Shown: piece after piece, positions 12,801-25,964 of the stretch | Layout of the letters: the number at the start of each line of letters is the position of its first letter | Position numbering within the stretch: position 1 is the first letter of the stretch | Origin: Ianthella basta | Lineage: Eukaryota; Porifera; Demospongiae; Verongiida; Ianthellidae | NCBI GenBank assembly: GCA_964019415.1 | Contig: OZ025885.1 | Span: 391,001 to 455,000 of the forward strand | Length of the DNA: 64,000 nt | Direction of reading: 5' to 3' | Notes under the pieces: model-generated | Databases searched by the model: none | The model's input: only the letters and a program-made list of their open reading frames with translations | What the model was told of the DNA's origin: nothing | Position numbers and translations under genes: made by a program

Positions 12801-15800
12801 TGTCACATCTTGCCATTTCTTACTGCATCTTGTCTCATCGTGCCATTTCTTACTATATCTGTTCTCATCTTGCCTTTTCTTACTACGTCTTGTCACATCT
12901 TGCCTTTTCTTACTACGTCTTGTCACATCTTGCCATTTCTTACTATGTCTTGTCTCATCTTGCCATTTCTTACTTCATCTTGTCTCATCTTGCCATTTCT
13001 TACTACATCTTGTCTCATCTTGCCATTTCTTACTACATCTTGTCTCATCTTGCCATTTCTTACTACGTCTTGTCTCATCTTGCCATTTCTCACTACGTCT
13101 TGTCTCATCTTGCCATTTCTTACTACGTCTTGTCTCATCTTGCCCTTTCTAACTACGTCTTGTCACATTTTGCCATTTCTTACTACGTCTTGTCTCATTT
13201 TGCCATTTCTTACTACGTCTTGTCTCATTTTGCCATTTCTTACTACGTCTTGTCTCATCTTGCTATTTCTTACTACATCTTGTCTCATCTTGCCATTTCA
13301 TACTACATCTTGTCTCATCTTGCCATTTCTTATTACATCTAGTCTCATCTTGCCATTTCTTACTACATCTTGTCATATCTTGCCATTTCTTACTACATCT
13401 TGTCTCATCTTGCCCTTTCTTACTACATCTTGTCACATCTTGCCATTTGTTATTATATCTTGTCTCATCTTGCCATTTCCTACTACGTCTTGTCTCATCT
13501 TGCCAGTTCTTACTATATCTTGTCTCATCTTGCCATTTCTTACTACGTCTTGTCTCATCTTGCCATTTCATACTACATCTTGTCTCATCTTGCTATTTCT
13601 TACTACATCTTGTCTCATCTTGCCATTTCTTACTACGTCTTGTCTCATCTTGCCATTTCTTACTACATCTTGTCTCATCTTGCCATTTCTTACTATCTCT
13701 TGTCTCATCTTGCCATTTCTTACTACATCTTGTCTCATCTTGCCATTTCTTACTACATCTTGTCTCATCTTACCATTTCTTACTATATCTTGTCTCATCT
13801 TGCCATTTCTTACTACATCTTGTCTCATCTTGCCATTTCTTACTCTATATTGTCACATCTTGCCATTTCTTACTAAATCCTGTCTCATCTTGCCATTTCT
13901 TACTACATCTTGTCTCATCTTGCCATTTCTTACTATATCTTGTCTCATCTTGCCATTTCTTACTATATCTTCTCTCATCTTGCCATTTCTTACTACGTCT
14001 AGTCTCATCTTGCCTTTTCTTACTACATCTTGTCTCTTCTTTTCATTTCTTACTATATCTTGTCTCATCTTGCCATTTCTTACGTCTTGTCTCATCTTGC
14101 CATTTCTTACTTCATCTTGTCTAATCTTGCCATTTCGTACTACGTCTTGTCTCATCTTGCCATTTCTCTCTTCATCTTGTCACATCTTGCCATTTCTTAC
14201 GACATCTTGTCTCATCTTGCCATTTCTTACTATATTTTGTCTAATCTTGCCATTTCTTAGTATATCTTGTCTCATCTTGCCATTTCGTACTACGTCATGT
14301 CACATCTTGCCATTTCTTACTACGTCTTGTCACATCTTGCCATTTCTTACTATATCTTGTCTCATCTTGCCATTTCTTACTAAATCTTGTCTCATCTAGC
14401 CATTTCTTACTACATCTTGTCACATCTTGCCATTTCTTACTACGTCTTGTCACATCTTGCCATTTCTTACTACATCTTGTCTCATCTTGCCATTTCTTAC
14501 TATATCTTGTCTCATCTTGCCATTTCTTACTACATCTTGTCTCATCTTGCCATTTCTTACTACGTCTTGTCTCATTTTGCCATTTCTTACTACATCTTGT
14601 GTCATTTTGCCATTTCTTGCTACATCTTGTCTCATCTTGCCATTTCTTACTACATCTTGTCTCATCTTGCCATTTCTTACTACATCTTGTCTCATCTTCT
14701 ATTTCTTACTATATCTTGTCTCATCTTGCCATTTCTTACTACATCTTGTCTCATCTTGCCATTTCTTACTACGTCTTGTCTCATCTTGCCATTTCTTTCT
14801 ACATCTTGTTTCATCTTGCCATTTCTTACTACATCTTGTCTCATCTTGCCATTTCTTACTACATCTTGTCTCATTTTGCCATTTCTTAATAAATCTTGTC
14901 TAATCTTGCTATTTCTTTCTACGTCTTGTCTCATCTTGCCATTTCTTACTACGTCTTGTCTAATCTTGCTATTTCTTACTACGTCTTGTCTCATCTTGCC
15001 ATTTCTTACTACGTCTTGTCACATCTTGCCATTTCTTACTGCATCTTGTCTCATCTTGCCATTTCTTACTATATCTGTTCTCATCTTGCCTTTTCTTACT
15101 ACGTCTTGTCACATCTTGCCTTTTCTTACTACGTCTTGTCACATCTTGCCATTTCTTACTATGTCTTGTCTCATCTTGCCATTTCTTACTTCATCTTGTC
15201 TCATCTTGCCATTTCTTACTACATCTTGTCTCATCTTGCCATTTCTTACTACATCTTGTCTCATCTTGCCATTTCTTACTACGTCTTGTCTCATCTTGCC
15301 ATTTCTCACTACGTCTTGTCTCATCTTGCCATTTCTTACTACGTCTTGTCTCATCTTGCCCTTTCTTACTACGTCTTGTCACATTTTGCCATTTCTTACT
15401 ACGTCTTGTCTCATTTTGCCATTTCTTACTACGTCTTGTCTCATTTTGCCATTTCTTACTACGTCTTGTCTCATCTTGCTATTTCTTACTACATCTTGTC
15501 TCATCTTGCCATTTCATACTACATCTTGTCTCATCTTGCCATTTCTTATTACATCTAGTCTCATCTTGCCATTTCTTACTACATCTTGTCATATCTTGCC
15601 ATTTCTTACTACGTCTAGTCTCATCTTGCCTTTTCTTACTACATCTTGTCTCTTCTTTTCATTTCTTACTATATCTTGTCTCATCTTGCCATTTCTTACG
15701 TCTTGTCTCATCTTGCCATTTCTTACTTCATCTTGTCTAATCTTGCCATTTCGTACTACGTCTTGTCTCATCTTGCCATTTCTCTCTTCATCTTGTCACA

Positions 15801-18800
15801 TCTTGCCATTTCTTACGACATCTTGTCTCATCTTGCCATTTCTTACTATATTTTGTCTAATCTTGCCATTTCTTAGTATATCTTGTCTCATCTTGCCATT
15901 TCTTACTACGTCATGTCACATCTTGCCATTTCTTACTACGTCTTGTCACATCTTGCCATTTCTTACTATATCTTGTCTCATCTTGCCATTTCTTACTAAA
16001 TCTTGTCTCATCTAGCCATTTCTTACTACATCTTGTCACATCTTGCCATTTCTTACTACGTCTTGTCACATCTTGCCATTTCTTACTACATCTTGTCTCA
16101 TCTTGCCATTTCTTACTATATCTTGTCTCATCTTGCCATTTCTTACTACATCTTGTCTCATCTTGCCATTTCTTACTACGTCTTGTCTCATTTTGCCATT
16201 TCTTACTACATCTTGTGTCATTTTGCCATTTCTTGCTACATCTTGTCTCATCTTGCCATTTCTTACTACATCTTGTCTCATCTTGCCATTTCTTACTACA
16301 TCTTGTCTCATCTTCTATTTCTTACTATATCTTGTCTCATCTTGCCATTTCTTACTACATCTTGTCTCATCTTGCCATTTCTTACTACGTCTTGTCTCAT
16401 CTTGCCATTTCTTTCTACATCTTGTTTCATCTTGCCATTTCTTACTACATCTTGTCTCATCTTGCCATTTCTTACTACATCTTGTCTCATTTTGCCATTT
16501 CTTAATAAATCTTGTCTAATCTTGCTATTTCTTTCTACGTCTTGTCTCATCTTGCCATTTCTTACTACGTCTTGTCTAATCTTGCTATTTCTTACTACGT
16601 CTTGTCTCATCTTGCCATTTCTTACTACGTCTTGTCACATCTTGCCATTTCTTACTGCATCTTGTCTCATCTTGCCATTTCTTACTATATCTGTTCTCAT
16701 CTTGCCTTTTCTTACTACGTCTTGTCACATCTTGCCTTTTCTTACTACGTCTTGTCACATCTTGCCATTTCTTACTATGTCTTGTCTCATCTTGCCATTT
16801 CTTACTTCATCTTGTCTCATCTTGCCATTTCTTACTACATCTTGTCTCATCTTGCCATTTCTTACTACATCTTGTCTCATCTTGCCATTTCTTACTACGT
16901 CTTGTCTCATCTTGCCATTTCTCACTACGTCTTGTCTCATCTTGCCATTTCTTACTACGTCTTGTCTCATCTTGCCCTTTCTTACTACGTCTTGTCACAT
17001 TTTGCCATTTCTTACTACGTCTTGTCTCATTTTGCCATTTCTTACTACGTCTTGTCTCATTTTGCCATTTCTTACTACGTCTTGTCTCATCTTGCTATTT
17101 CTTACTACATCTTGTCTCATCTTGCCATTTCATACTACATCTTGTCTCATCTTGCCATTTCTTATTACATCTAGTCTCATCTTGCCATTTCTTACTACAT
17201 CTTGTCATATCTTGCCATTTCTTACTACGTCTTGTCTCATCTTGCCCTTTCTTACTACATCTTGTCACATCTTGCCATTTGTTATTATATCTTGTCTCAT
17301 CTTGCCATTTCCTACTACGTCTTGTCTCATCTTGCCAGTTCTTACTATATCTTGTCTCATCTTGCCATTTCTTACTACGTCTTGTCTCATCTTGCCATTT
17401 CATACTACATCTTGTCTCATCTTGCCATTTCTTACTACATCTTGTCTCATCTTGCCATTTCTTACTATATCTTGTCTCATCTTGCCATTTCTTACAACAT
17501 CTTGTCTCATCTTGCCATTTCTTACTATCTCTTGTCTCATCTTGCCATTTCTTACTACATCTTGTCTCATCTTGCCATTTCTTACTACATCTTGTCTCAT
17601 CTTACCATTTCTTACTATATCTTGTCTCATCTTGCCATTTCTTACTACATCTTGTCTCATCTTGCCATTTCTTACTCTATATTGTCACATCTTGCCATTT
17701 CTTACTAAATCCTGTCTCATCTTGCCATTTCTTACTACATCTTGTCTCATCTTGCCATTTCTTACTACATCTTGTCTCATCTTGCCATTTCTTACTATAT
17801 CTTCTCTCATCTTGCCATTTCTTACTACGTCTAGTCTCATCTTGCCTTTTCTTACTACATCTTGTCTCTTCTTTTCATTTCTTACTATATCTTGTCTCAT
17901 CTTGCCATTTCTTACGTCTTGTCTCATCTTGCCATTTCTTACTTCATCTTGACTAATCTTGCCATTTCGTACTACGTCTTGTCTCATCTTGCCATTTCTC
18001 TCTTCATCTCGTCACATCTTGCCATTTCTTACGACATCTTGTCTCATCTTGCCATTTCTTACTATATCTTGTCTAATCTTGCCATTTCTTAGTATATCTT
18101 GTCTCATCTTGCCATTTCTTACTACGTCATGTCACATCTTGCCATTTCTTACTACGTCTTGTCACATCTTGCCATTTCTTACTATATCTTGTCTCATCTT
18201 GCCATTTCTTACTAAATCTTGTCTCATCTAGCCATTTCTTACTACATCTTGTCACATCTTGCCATTTCTTACTACGTCTTGTCACATCTTGCCATTTCTT
18301 ACTATATCTTGTCTCATCTTGCCATTTCTTACTACGTCTTGTCTCATCTTGCCATTTCTTACTACATCTTGTCACATCTTGCCATTTCTCACTACGTCTT
18401 GTCTCATCTTGCCATTTCTTACTATATCTTGTCACATCTTGCCATTTCTTACTGCATCTTGTCTCATCTTACCATTTCTTACTATATCTTGTCACATCTT
18501 GCCATTTCTTACTAAATCTTGTCTCATCATGCCATTTCTTACTATATCTTGTCACATCTTGCCATTTCTTACTACATCTTGTCTCATCTTGCCATTTCTT
18601 ACTATATCTTGTCTCATCTTGCCATTTCTTACTAAATCTTGTCTCATCTTGCCATTTCTTACTACATCTTGTCTCATCTTGCCATTTCTTACTATATCTT
18701 GTCTCATCTTGCCATTTCTTACTACATCTTGTCTCATCTTGCCATTTCTTACTACATCTTGTCTCATCTTGCCATTTCTTACTACGTCTTGTCTCATCTT

Positions 18801-21800
18801 GCCATTTCTTACTACATCTTGTCTCATCTTGCCATTTCTTACTACATCTTGTCTCATCTTGCCATTTCTTACTACATCTTGTCTCATCTTGAGAATTCTT
18901 ACTATGTCTTGTCTCATTTTGCCATTTCTTACTACATTTTGTCTCATCTTGCCATTTCTTACTATATCTTGTCTCATCTTGCCATTTCTTACTATATCTT
19001 GTCTCATCTTGCCATTTCTTACTACATCTTGTCTCATCTTGCCATTTCTTACTACGTCTTGTCACATCTTGCCATTTTTTACTATATCTTGTCACATCTT
19101 GCCATTTCTTACTATATCTTGTTTCATCATGCCATTTCTTACTATATCTTGTCTCATCTTGCCTTTTCTTACTACATCTTGTCTCATCTTGCCATTTCTT
19201 ACTATATCTTGTCTCATCTTGCCATTTCTTACTACATCTTGTCTCATCTTGCCATTTCTTACTATATCTTGTCTCATCTTGCCATTTCTTACTACGTCTT
19301 GTCTCATCTTGCCATTTCTTACTATATCTTGTCACATCTTGCCATTTCTTACTACATCTTGTCTCATCTTGCCATTTCTTACTATATCTTGTCTCATCTT
19401 GCCTTTTCTTACTACGTCTTGTCTCATCTTGCCATTTCTTACTATATCTTGTCTCATCTTGCCATTTCTTACTACGTCTTGTCTCATCTTGCCATTTCGT
19501 ACTTCATCTTGTCTCATCTTGCCATTTCTTACTACGTCTTGTCTCATCTTGCCATTTCTCACTTCATCTTGTCTCATCCTGCCATTTCTTACTACATCTT
19601 ATCTCATCTTGCCATTTTTTACTATATTTTGTCTCATCTTGCCATTTCTTACTACGTCTTGTCTCATCTTGCCATTTCTTACTACATCTTGTCACATCTT
19701 GTTATTTTTTACTATGTCTTGTCACATCTTGCCATTTCTTACTACATCTTGTCACATCTTGCCATTTCTTACTACGTCTAGTCTAATCTTGCCATTTCTT
19801 ACTATATCTTGTCTCATCTTGCCATTTCTTACTACGTCTAGTCACATCTTGCCATTTCTTACTACGTCTTGTCACATCTTGCCATTTCTTACTATATCTT
19901 GTCTCATCTTGCCATTTCTTACTACGTCTTGTCTCATCTTGCCATTTCTTACTATATCTTGTCACATCTTGCCTTTTCTTACTACGTCTTGTCTCAACTT
20001 GCCATTTCTTATTATATCTTGTCACATCTTGCCATTTCTTACTATATCTTGTCTCATCTTGCCATTTCTTACTATATCTTGTCACATCTTGCCATTTCTT
20101 ACTACATCTTGTCTCATCATGCCATTTCTTACTATATCTTGTCACATCTTGCCATTTCTTACTACATCTTGTCTCATCTTGCCATTTCTTACTACATCTT
20201 TACTCATCTTGCCATTTCTTACTACGTCTTGTCTCATCTTGCCATTTCTTACTACATCTTGTCTCATCTTGCCATTTCTTATTACGTCTTGTCTCATCTT
20301 GCCATTTCTTACTACATCTTGTCTCATCTTGCCATTTCTTACTACGTCTTGTCTCATCTTGCCATTTCTTACTACATCTTGTCTCATGTTGCCATTTCTT
20401 ACTACATCTTGTCACATCTTGCCATTTGTTACTACATCTTGTCTCATCTTGCCATTTCTTACTACATCTTGTCTCATCTTGCCATTTCTTACTACATCTT
20501 GTCTCATCTTGCCATTTCTTACTACATCTTTTCTCATCTTGCCATTTCTTACTACATCTTGTCTCATCTTGCAATTTCTTACTACATCATGTCTCATCTT
20601 GCCATTTCTTACTACATCTTGTCTCATCTTGCCATTTCTTACTATATCTTGTCTCATCTTGCCATTTCTTACTATATCTTGTCTCATCTTGCCATTTCTT
20701 ACTACATCTTGTCTCATCTTGCCATTCTTACTAAATCTTGTCTCATCTTGCCATTTCTTACTACGTCTTGTCTCATCTGGCCATTTCGTACTTCATCTAG
20801 TCTCATCTTGCCATTTCTTACTACGTCTTGTCTCATCTTGCCATTTCTTACTACATCTTGTCTCATCTTGCCATTTCTTACTACGTCTTGTCTCATCTTG
20901 CCTTTTCTTACTACGTCTTATCTCATCTTGCCTTTTCTTACTACGTCTTGTGTCATCTTGCCATATCTTGCTATGTCTTGTCACATCTTGCCATTTCTTA
21001 CTTCATCTAGTCTCATCATGCCATTTCTTACTGCGTCTTGTCACATCTTGCCATTTCTTACTACGTCTTGTCTCATCTTGCTATTTCTTACTACGGCTTG
21101 TCTAATCTTGCCATTTCTTTCTACGTCTTGTCACATCTTGCCATTTCTTACTTCATCTCTTCACATCTTGCCATTTCTTACTACGTCTTGTCTCATGTTG
21201 CCATTTCTTACTACGTCTTGTCTAATCTTGCCATTTCCTACTACGTCTTGTCACATCTTGCCATTTCTTACTTCATCTCTTCTCATCTTGCCATTTTTTA
21301 CTGCATCTTGTCTCATCTTGCCATTTCTTACTACTCATTGTCTCATCTTGCCATTTCTTACTACGTCTTGTCTCATCTTGCCATTTCTTACTATGTCTTG
21401 TCTCATCTTGCCATTTCTTACTACGTCTTGTCTCATCTTGCCATTTCTTACTACGTTTTGTCTAATCTTGCCATTTCCTACTACGTCTTGTCGCATCTTG
21501 CCATTTCTTACTTCATCTAGTCTCATCATGTTATTTCTTACTACATCTTGTCTCATCTTGCCATTTCTTACTACGTTTTGTCACATCTTGCCTTTTCTTA
21601 CTACGTCTTGTCACATCTTGCCTTATCTTACTGCGTCTTGTCTCATCTTGCCATTTCTTACTACATCTTGTCTCATCTTGCCATTTCTTACTATATCTTG
21701 TCTCATCTTGCCATTTCTTACTATATCTTGTCTCATCATGCTATTTCTTACTACGTCTTGTCTCATCTAGCCATTTCTTACTACGTCTTGTCTCATCTTG

Positions 21801-24800
21801 CTATTTCTTACTACGGCTTGTCTAATCTTGCCATTTCCCACTACGTCTTGTCACATCTTGCAATTTCTTACTTCATCTCTTCACATCTTGCCATTACTTA
21901 CTACGTCTTGTCTCATGTTGCCATTTCTTACTACGTCTTGTCTCATCTTGCCATTTCTTACTATATCTTGTCACATCTTGCCATTTCTTACTACGTCTTG
22001 TCTCAACTTGCCATTTCTTACTATATCTTGTCACATCTTGCCATTTCTTACTATATCTTGTCTCATCTTGCCATTTCTTACTACATCTTGTCACATCTTG
22101 CAATTTCTTACTACATCTTGTCTCATCATGCCATTTCTTACTATATCTTGTCACATCTTGCCATTTCTTACTACATCTTGTCTCATCTTGCCATTTCTTA
22201 CTACATCTTGTTTCATCTTGCCATTTCTTACTACGTCTTGTCTCATCTTGCCATTTCTTACTTTATCTTGTCTCATCTTGCCATTTCTTACTACGTCTTG
22301 TCTCATCTTGCCATTTCTTACTACATCTTGTCTCATCTTGCCATTTCTTACTACATCTTGTCACATCTTGCCATTTCTTACTACATCTTGTCTCATCTTG
22401 CCATTTCTTACTACATCTTGTCTCATCTTTCCATTTCTAACTACATCTTGTCTCATCTTGCCATTTCTTACTACATCTTGTCTCATCTTGCCATTTCTTA
22501 CTACATCATGTCTCATCTTGCCATTTCTTACTACATCTTGTCTCACCTTGCCATTTCTTACTACATCTTGTCTCATTTTGCCATTTCTTACTATATCTTG
22601 ACTCATGTTGCCATTTCTTACTATATCTTGTCTCATCTTGCCATTTCTTACTACATCTTGTCTCATCAGGCCATTCTTACTATATCTTGTCTCATCTTGC
22701 CATTTCTTACTACGTCTTGTCTCATCTTGCCATTTCTTATTTCATCTAGTCTCATCTTGCCATTTCTTACTACGTCTTGCCTCATCTTGCCATTTCTTAC
22801 TACATCTTGTCTCATCTTGCCATTTCTTACTACGTCTTGTCTCATCTTGCCATTTCTTACTACGTCTTATCTCATCTTGCCTTTTCTTACTACGTCTTGT
22901 GTCATCTTGCCATATCTTACTATGTCTTGTCACAAATTGCCATTTCTTACTTCATCTAGTCTCATCATGCCATTTCTTACTACGTCTTGTCACATCTTGC
23001 CATTTCTTACTACGGCTTGTCTAATCTTGCCATTTCCCACTACGTCTTGTCACATCTTGCCATTTCTTACTACATCTCTTCACATCTTGCCATTTCTTAC
23101 TACGTCTTGTCTCATGTTGTTATTTCTTACTACGTCTTGTCTAATCTTGCCATTTCCTACTACGTCTTGTCTCATCTTGCCATTTCTTACTTCATCTCTT
23201 CTCATCTTGCCATTTTTTACTGCATCTTGTCTCATCTTGCCATTTCTTACTACTCATTGTCTCATCTTGCCATTTCTTACTACGTCTTGTCTCATCTTGC
23301 CATTTCTTACTATGTCTTGTCTCATCTTGCCATTTCTTACTACGTCTTGTCTCATCTTGCCATTTCTTACTACGTTTTGTCTCATCTTGCCATTTCCTAC
23401 TACGTCTTGTCACATCTTGCCATTTCTTACTTTATCTAGTCTCATCATGCCATTTCTTACTACATCTTGTCTCATCTTGACATTTCCTACTACGTTTTGT
23501 CACATCTTGCCTTTGCTTACTACGTCTTGTCACATCTTGCCATTCTTACTATATCTTGTCTCATCTTGCCATTTCTTACTACGTCTTGTCTCATCTTGCC
23601 ATTTCTTACTATATCTTGTCTCATCTTGCCATTTCTTACTATATCTTGTCTCATCTTGCCATTTCGTACTACATCTTGTCTCATCTTGCCATTTCTTACT
23701 ATATCTTGTCACATCTTGCCATTTCTTATTACATCTTGTCTCATCTTGCCATTTCTTACTATATCTTGTCTCATCTTGCAATTTCTTAATATATCGTGTC
23801 TCATCTTGCCATTTCTTACTACGTCTTGTCACATCTAGCTATTTCTTACTATATCTTGTCTCATCTTGCCATTTCTTACTACGTCTTGTCACATCTTGCA
23901 ATTTCTTACTATATCTTGTCTCATCTTGCCATTTCTTACTACGTATTGTCACAACTTCCCATTTCTTACTATATCTTGTCTCATCTTGCCATTTCTTACT
24001 ACGTCTTGTCACATCTTGCCATTTCTTACTATATCTTGTCTCATCTTGCCATTTCTTACTACGTCTTGTCTCATCTTGCCATTTCTTACTATATCTCGTC
24101 ACATCTTGCCATTTCTTACTATATCTTGTCTCATCTTGCCATTTCTTACTATATCTTGTCTCATCATGCCATTTCTTACTATATCTTGTCTCATCTTGCC
24201 ATTTCTTACTACATCTTGTCTCATCATGCCATTTCTTACTATATCTTGTCACATCTTGCCATTTCTTACTATATCTTGTCTCATCTTGCCATTTCTTACT
24301 ACATCTTGTCTCATCTTGTCATTTCTTACTACATCTTGTCTCATCTTGTCATTTCTTACTATATCTTGTCACATCTTGCCATTTCTTACTACGTCTTGTC
24401 TCATCTTGCCATTTCTTACTACATCTTGTCTCATCTTGCCATTTCTTAATACATCTTGTCTCATCTTGCCATTTCTTACTACATCTTGTCTCATCTTGCC
24501 ATTTCTTACTACATCTTGTCTCATCTCGCCATTTCTTACTATATCTTGTCTCATCTTGCCATTGCTTACTATATCTTGTCACATCTTGCCATTTCTTACT
24601 ATATCTTGTCTAATCTTGCCTTTTCTTACTATATCTAATCTCATCTTGCCATTTCTGACTACATCTTGTCTCATCTTGCCATTTCTTACTACATCTTGTC
24701 TCATCTTGCCATTTCTTACTACGTCTTGTCTCATCTTGCCATTTCTTACTACGTCTTGTCTCATCTTGCCATTTCTTACTACGTCTTGTCTCATCTTGCC

Positions 24801-25514
24801 ATTTCTTACTACATCTTGTCTCATCTTGCCATTTCTTACTATATCTTGTCACATCTTGCCATTTCTTACTATATCTTGTTACATCTTGCCATTTCTTACT
24901 ACGTCTTGTCTCATCTTGCCATTTCTTTCTATATCTTGTCACATCTTGCTATTTCTTACTATATCTTGTCTCATCTTGCCATTTCTTACTACGTCTTGTC
25001 TCATCTTGCCATTCCTTGCTATATCTTGTCATATCTTGCCATTTCTTACTACGTCTTGTCACATCTTGCCATTTCTTACTATATCTTGTCTCATCTTGCC
25101 ATTTCTTACTATGTCTTGTCTCATCTTGCCATTTCTTACTATATCTTGTCACATCTTGCCATTTCTTACTACGTCTTGTCACATCTTGTTATTTCTTACT
25201 ATATCTTGTCACATCTTGCCATTTCTTACTACATCTTGTCACATCTTGCCATTTCTTACTATATCTTGTCACATCTTGCCATTTCTTACTACGTCTTGTC
25301 TCATCTTGCCATTTCTTACTATATCATATCACATCTTGTCATTTCTTACTATATCTTGTCACATCTTGCCGTTTCTTACTATATCTTGTCTCATCATGCC
25401 ATTTCTTACTATATCTTGTCTCATCTTGCCATTTCTTACTACGTCTTGTCTCATCTTTCCATTTCTTACTATATCTTGTCACATCTTGCCATTTCTTACT
25501 ATATCTTGTCTCAT
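3859..25514 (+). repeat. 30-bp satellite array, segment 2 (about 21.7 kb)
   Basis: This is an uninterrupted run of the 30-bp monomer in the same orientation as segment 1. Local higher-order structure is visible. A block ending at 14400 is followed by copies ending at 16016 and 18232, all three marked by the rare variant CATCTAGCC at the junction. A 570-bp shift repeats the block at 9011-9080 (rare ATACCTTG and ATTTGTTACTAC variants) at 9581-9650. The block at about 21000-21550 recurs at about 22950-23490. No non-satellite insertion of more than a few bases is visible. All long open frames here come from the 30-mer having no stop codon in five frames. Confidence 0.97.
14401..16016 (+). repeat. 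Higher-order satellite copy, 1616 bp, with 600-bp internal deletion
   Basis: Rare variants recur at fixed offsets. The TAATAAATC monomer at 12670 recurs at 14886 (+2216) and 16502 (+1616). The truncated monomer with TTACGTCTTG at 14080 recurs at 15696 (+1616) and 17912 (+2216). So the flanking copies (about 12250-14400 and 16017-18232) are 2216 bp apart in structure, and the middle copy lacks 600 bp (20 monomers), corresponding to about 13391-13990. All three copies share private single-base variants, so they arose by recent tandem duplication. Confidence 0.85.
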
Positions 25515-25964
25515 ATATCGTAATATCCAGTGATAAGCCTTTGTTCAACCTAGCCCGGCCTGCATGGCCGTTGCAGTGGCTTACTGCAATGAACCGACCT
25601 CTCAACAATCCCGCGCAAGTCACGCTCATGACTTAGCCTTCCCCCATTAATATTCGCTCTTGTTGAAACCACAAGTGTTTCACTGGTGGGGGATACAAGA
25701 GTGACTAGTCATCATGCATTCCATCAGTATGCCACCCTGATGATCCCCAATCAGGGCGAAACAGCTGTCTGTGGCTCTTCCATCTTTGTAGGATGACTAG
25801 TAATGGGGGAGGGCGCTCACTGGTTGCCATCAATAGGGCTCCGACCCCCAGCCTCCTGAAACACTTCGGTGTAGAAGGCTGTTAGGCATAATATCCAGTG
25901 ATTAGCCTTTGATCAACCTAGCCCGGCCTGGCCGTTGCAGTGGCTTACTGCAATGAACCGACCT
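25515..25964 (+). mobile_element. Hammerhead-bearing insertion with 80-bp direct repeats
   Basis: A 450-bp island lies in the satellite. It begins and ends with direct repeats of about 80 bp (25521-25604 and 25888-25966) sharing TAATATCCAGTGAT, CAACCTAGCCCGGCCTG and GCAGTGGCTTACTGCAATG. The right copy lacks a CATG found in the left. The middle contains a hammerhead-like core on the plus strand and flanks that match the 3313-3858 element in reverse orientation. There is no coding remnant. It is plausibly a second, more diverged member of the same non-autonomous PLE or retrozyme-like family; the direct repeats could also come from tandem insertion. Confidence 0.7.
25731..25775 (+). ncRNA. Degenerate hammerhead ribozyme core
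   Basis: GCCACC (25731-25736), CTGATGA (25737-25743), stem II TCCC/GGGC, GAAAC (25758-25762), AGCTGTC (25763-25769), TGTGGC (25770-25775). Catalytic-core residues are intact. The stem I base pair next to the core is a mismatch (C opposite T), and the first stem II pair is T opposite C instead of G-C. Cleavage is likely weakened. It is homologous to the intact core at 3463-3507. Confidence 0.7.

Noticed and set aside
25339-25636. Open frames that cross from satellite into the 25.5-kb island
   Set aside because: The satellite part is stop-free by composition and the island part is short and unrelated to known proteins.
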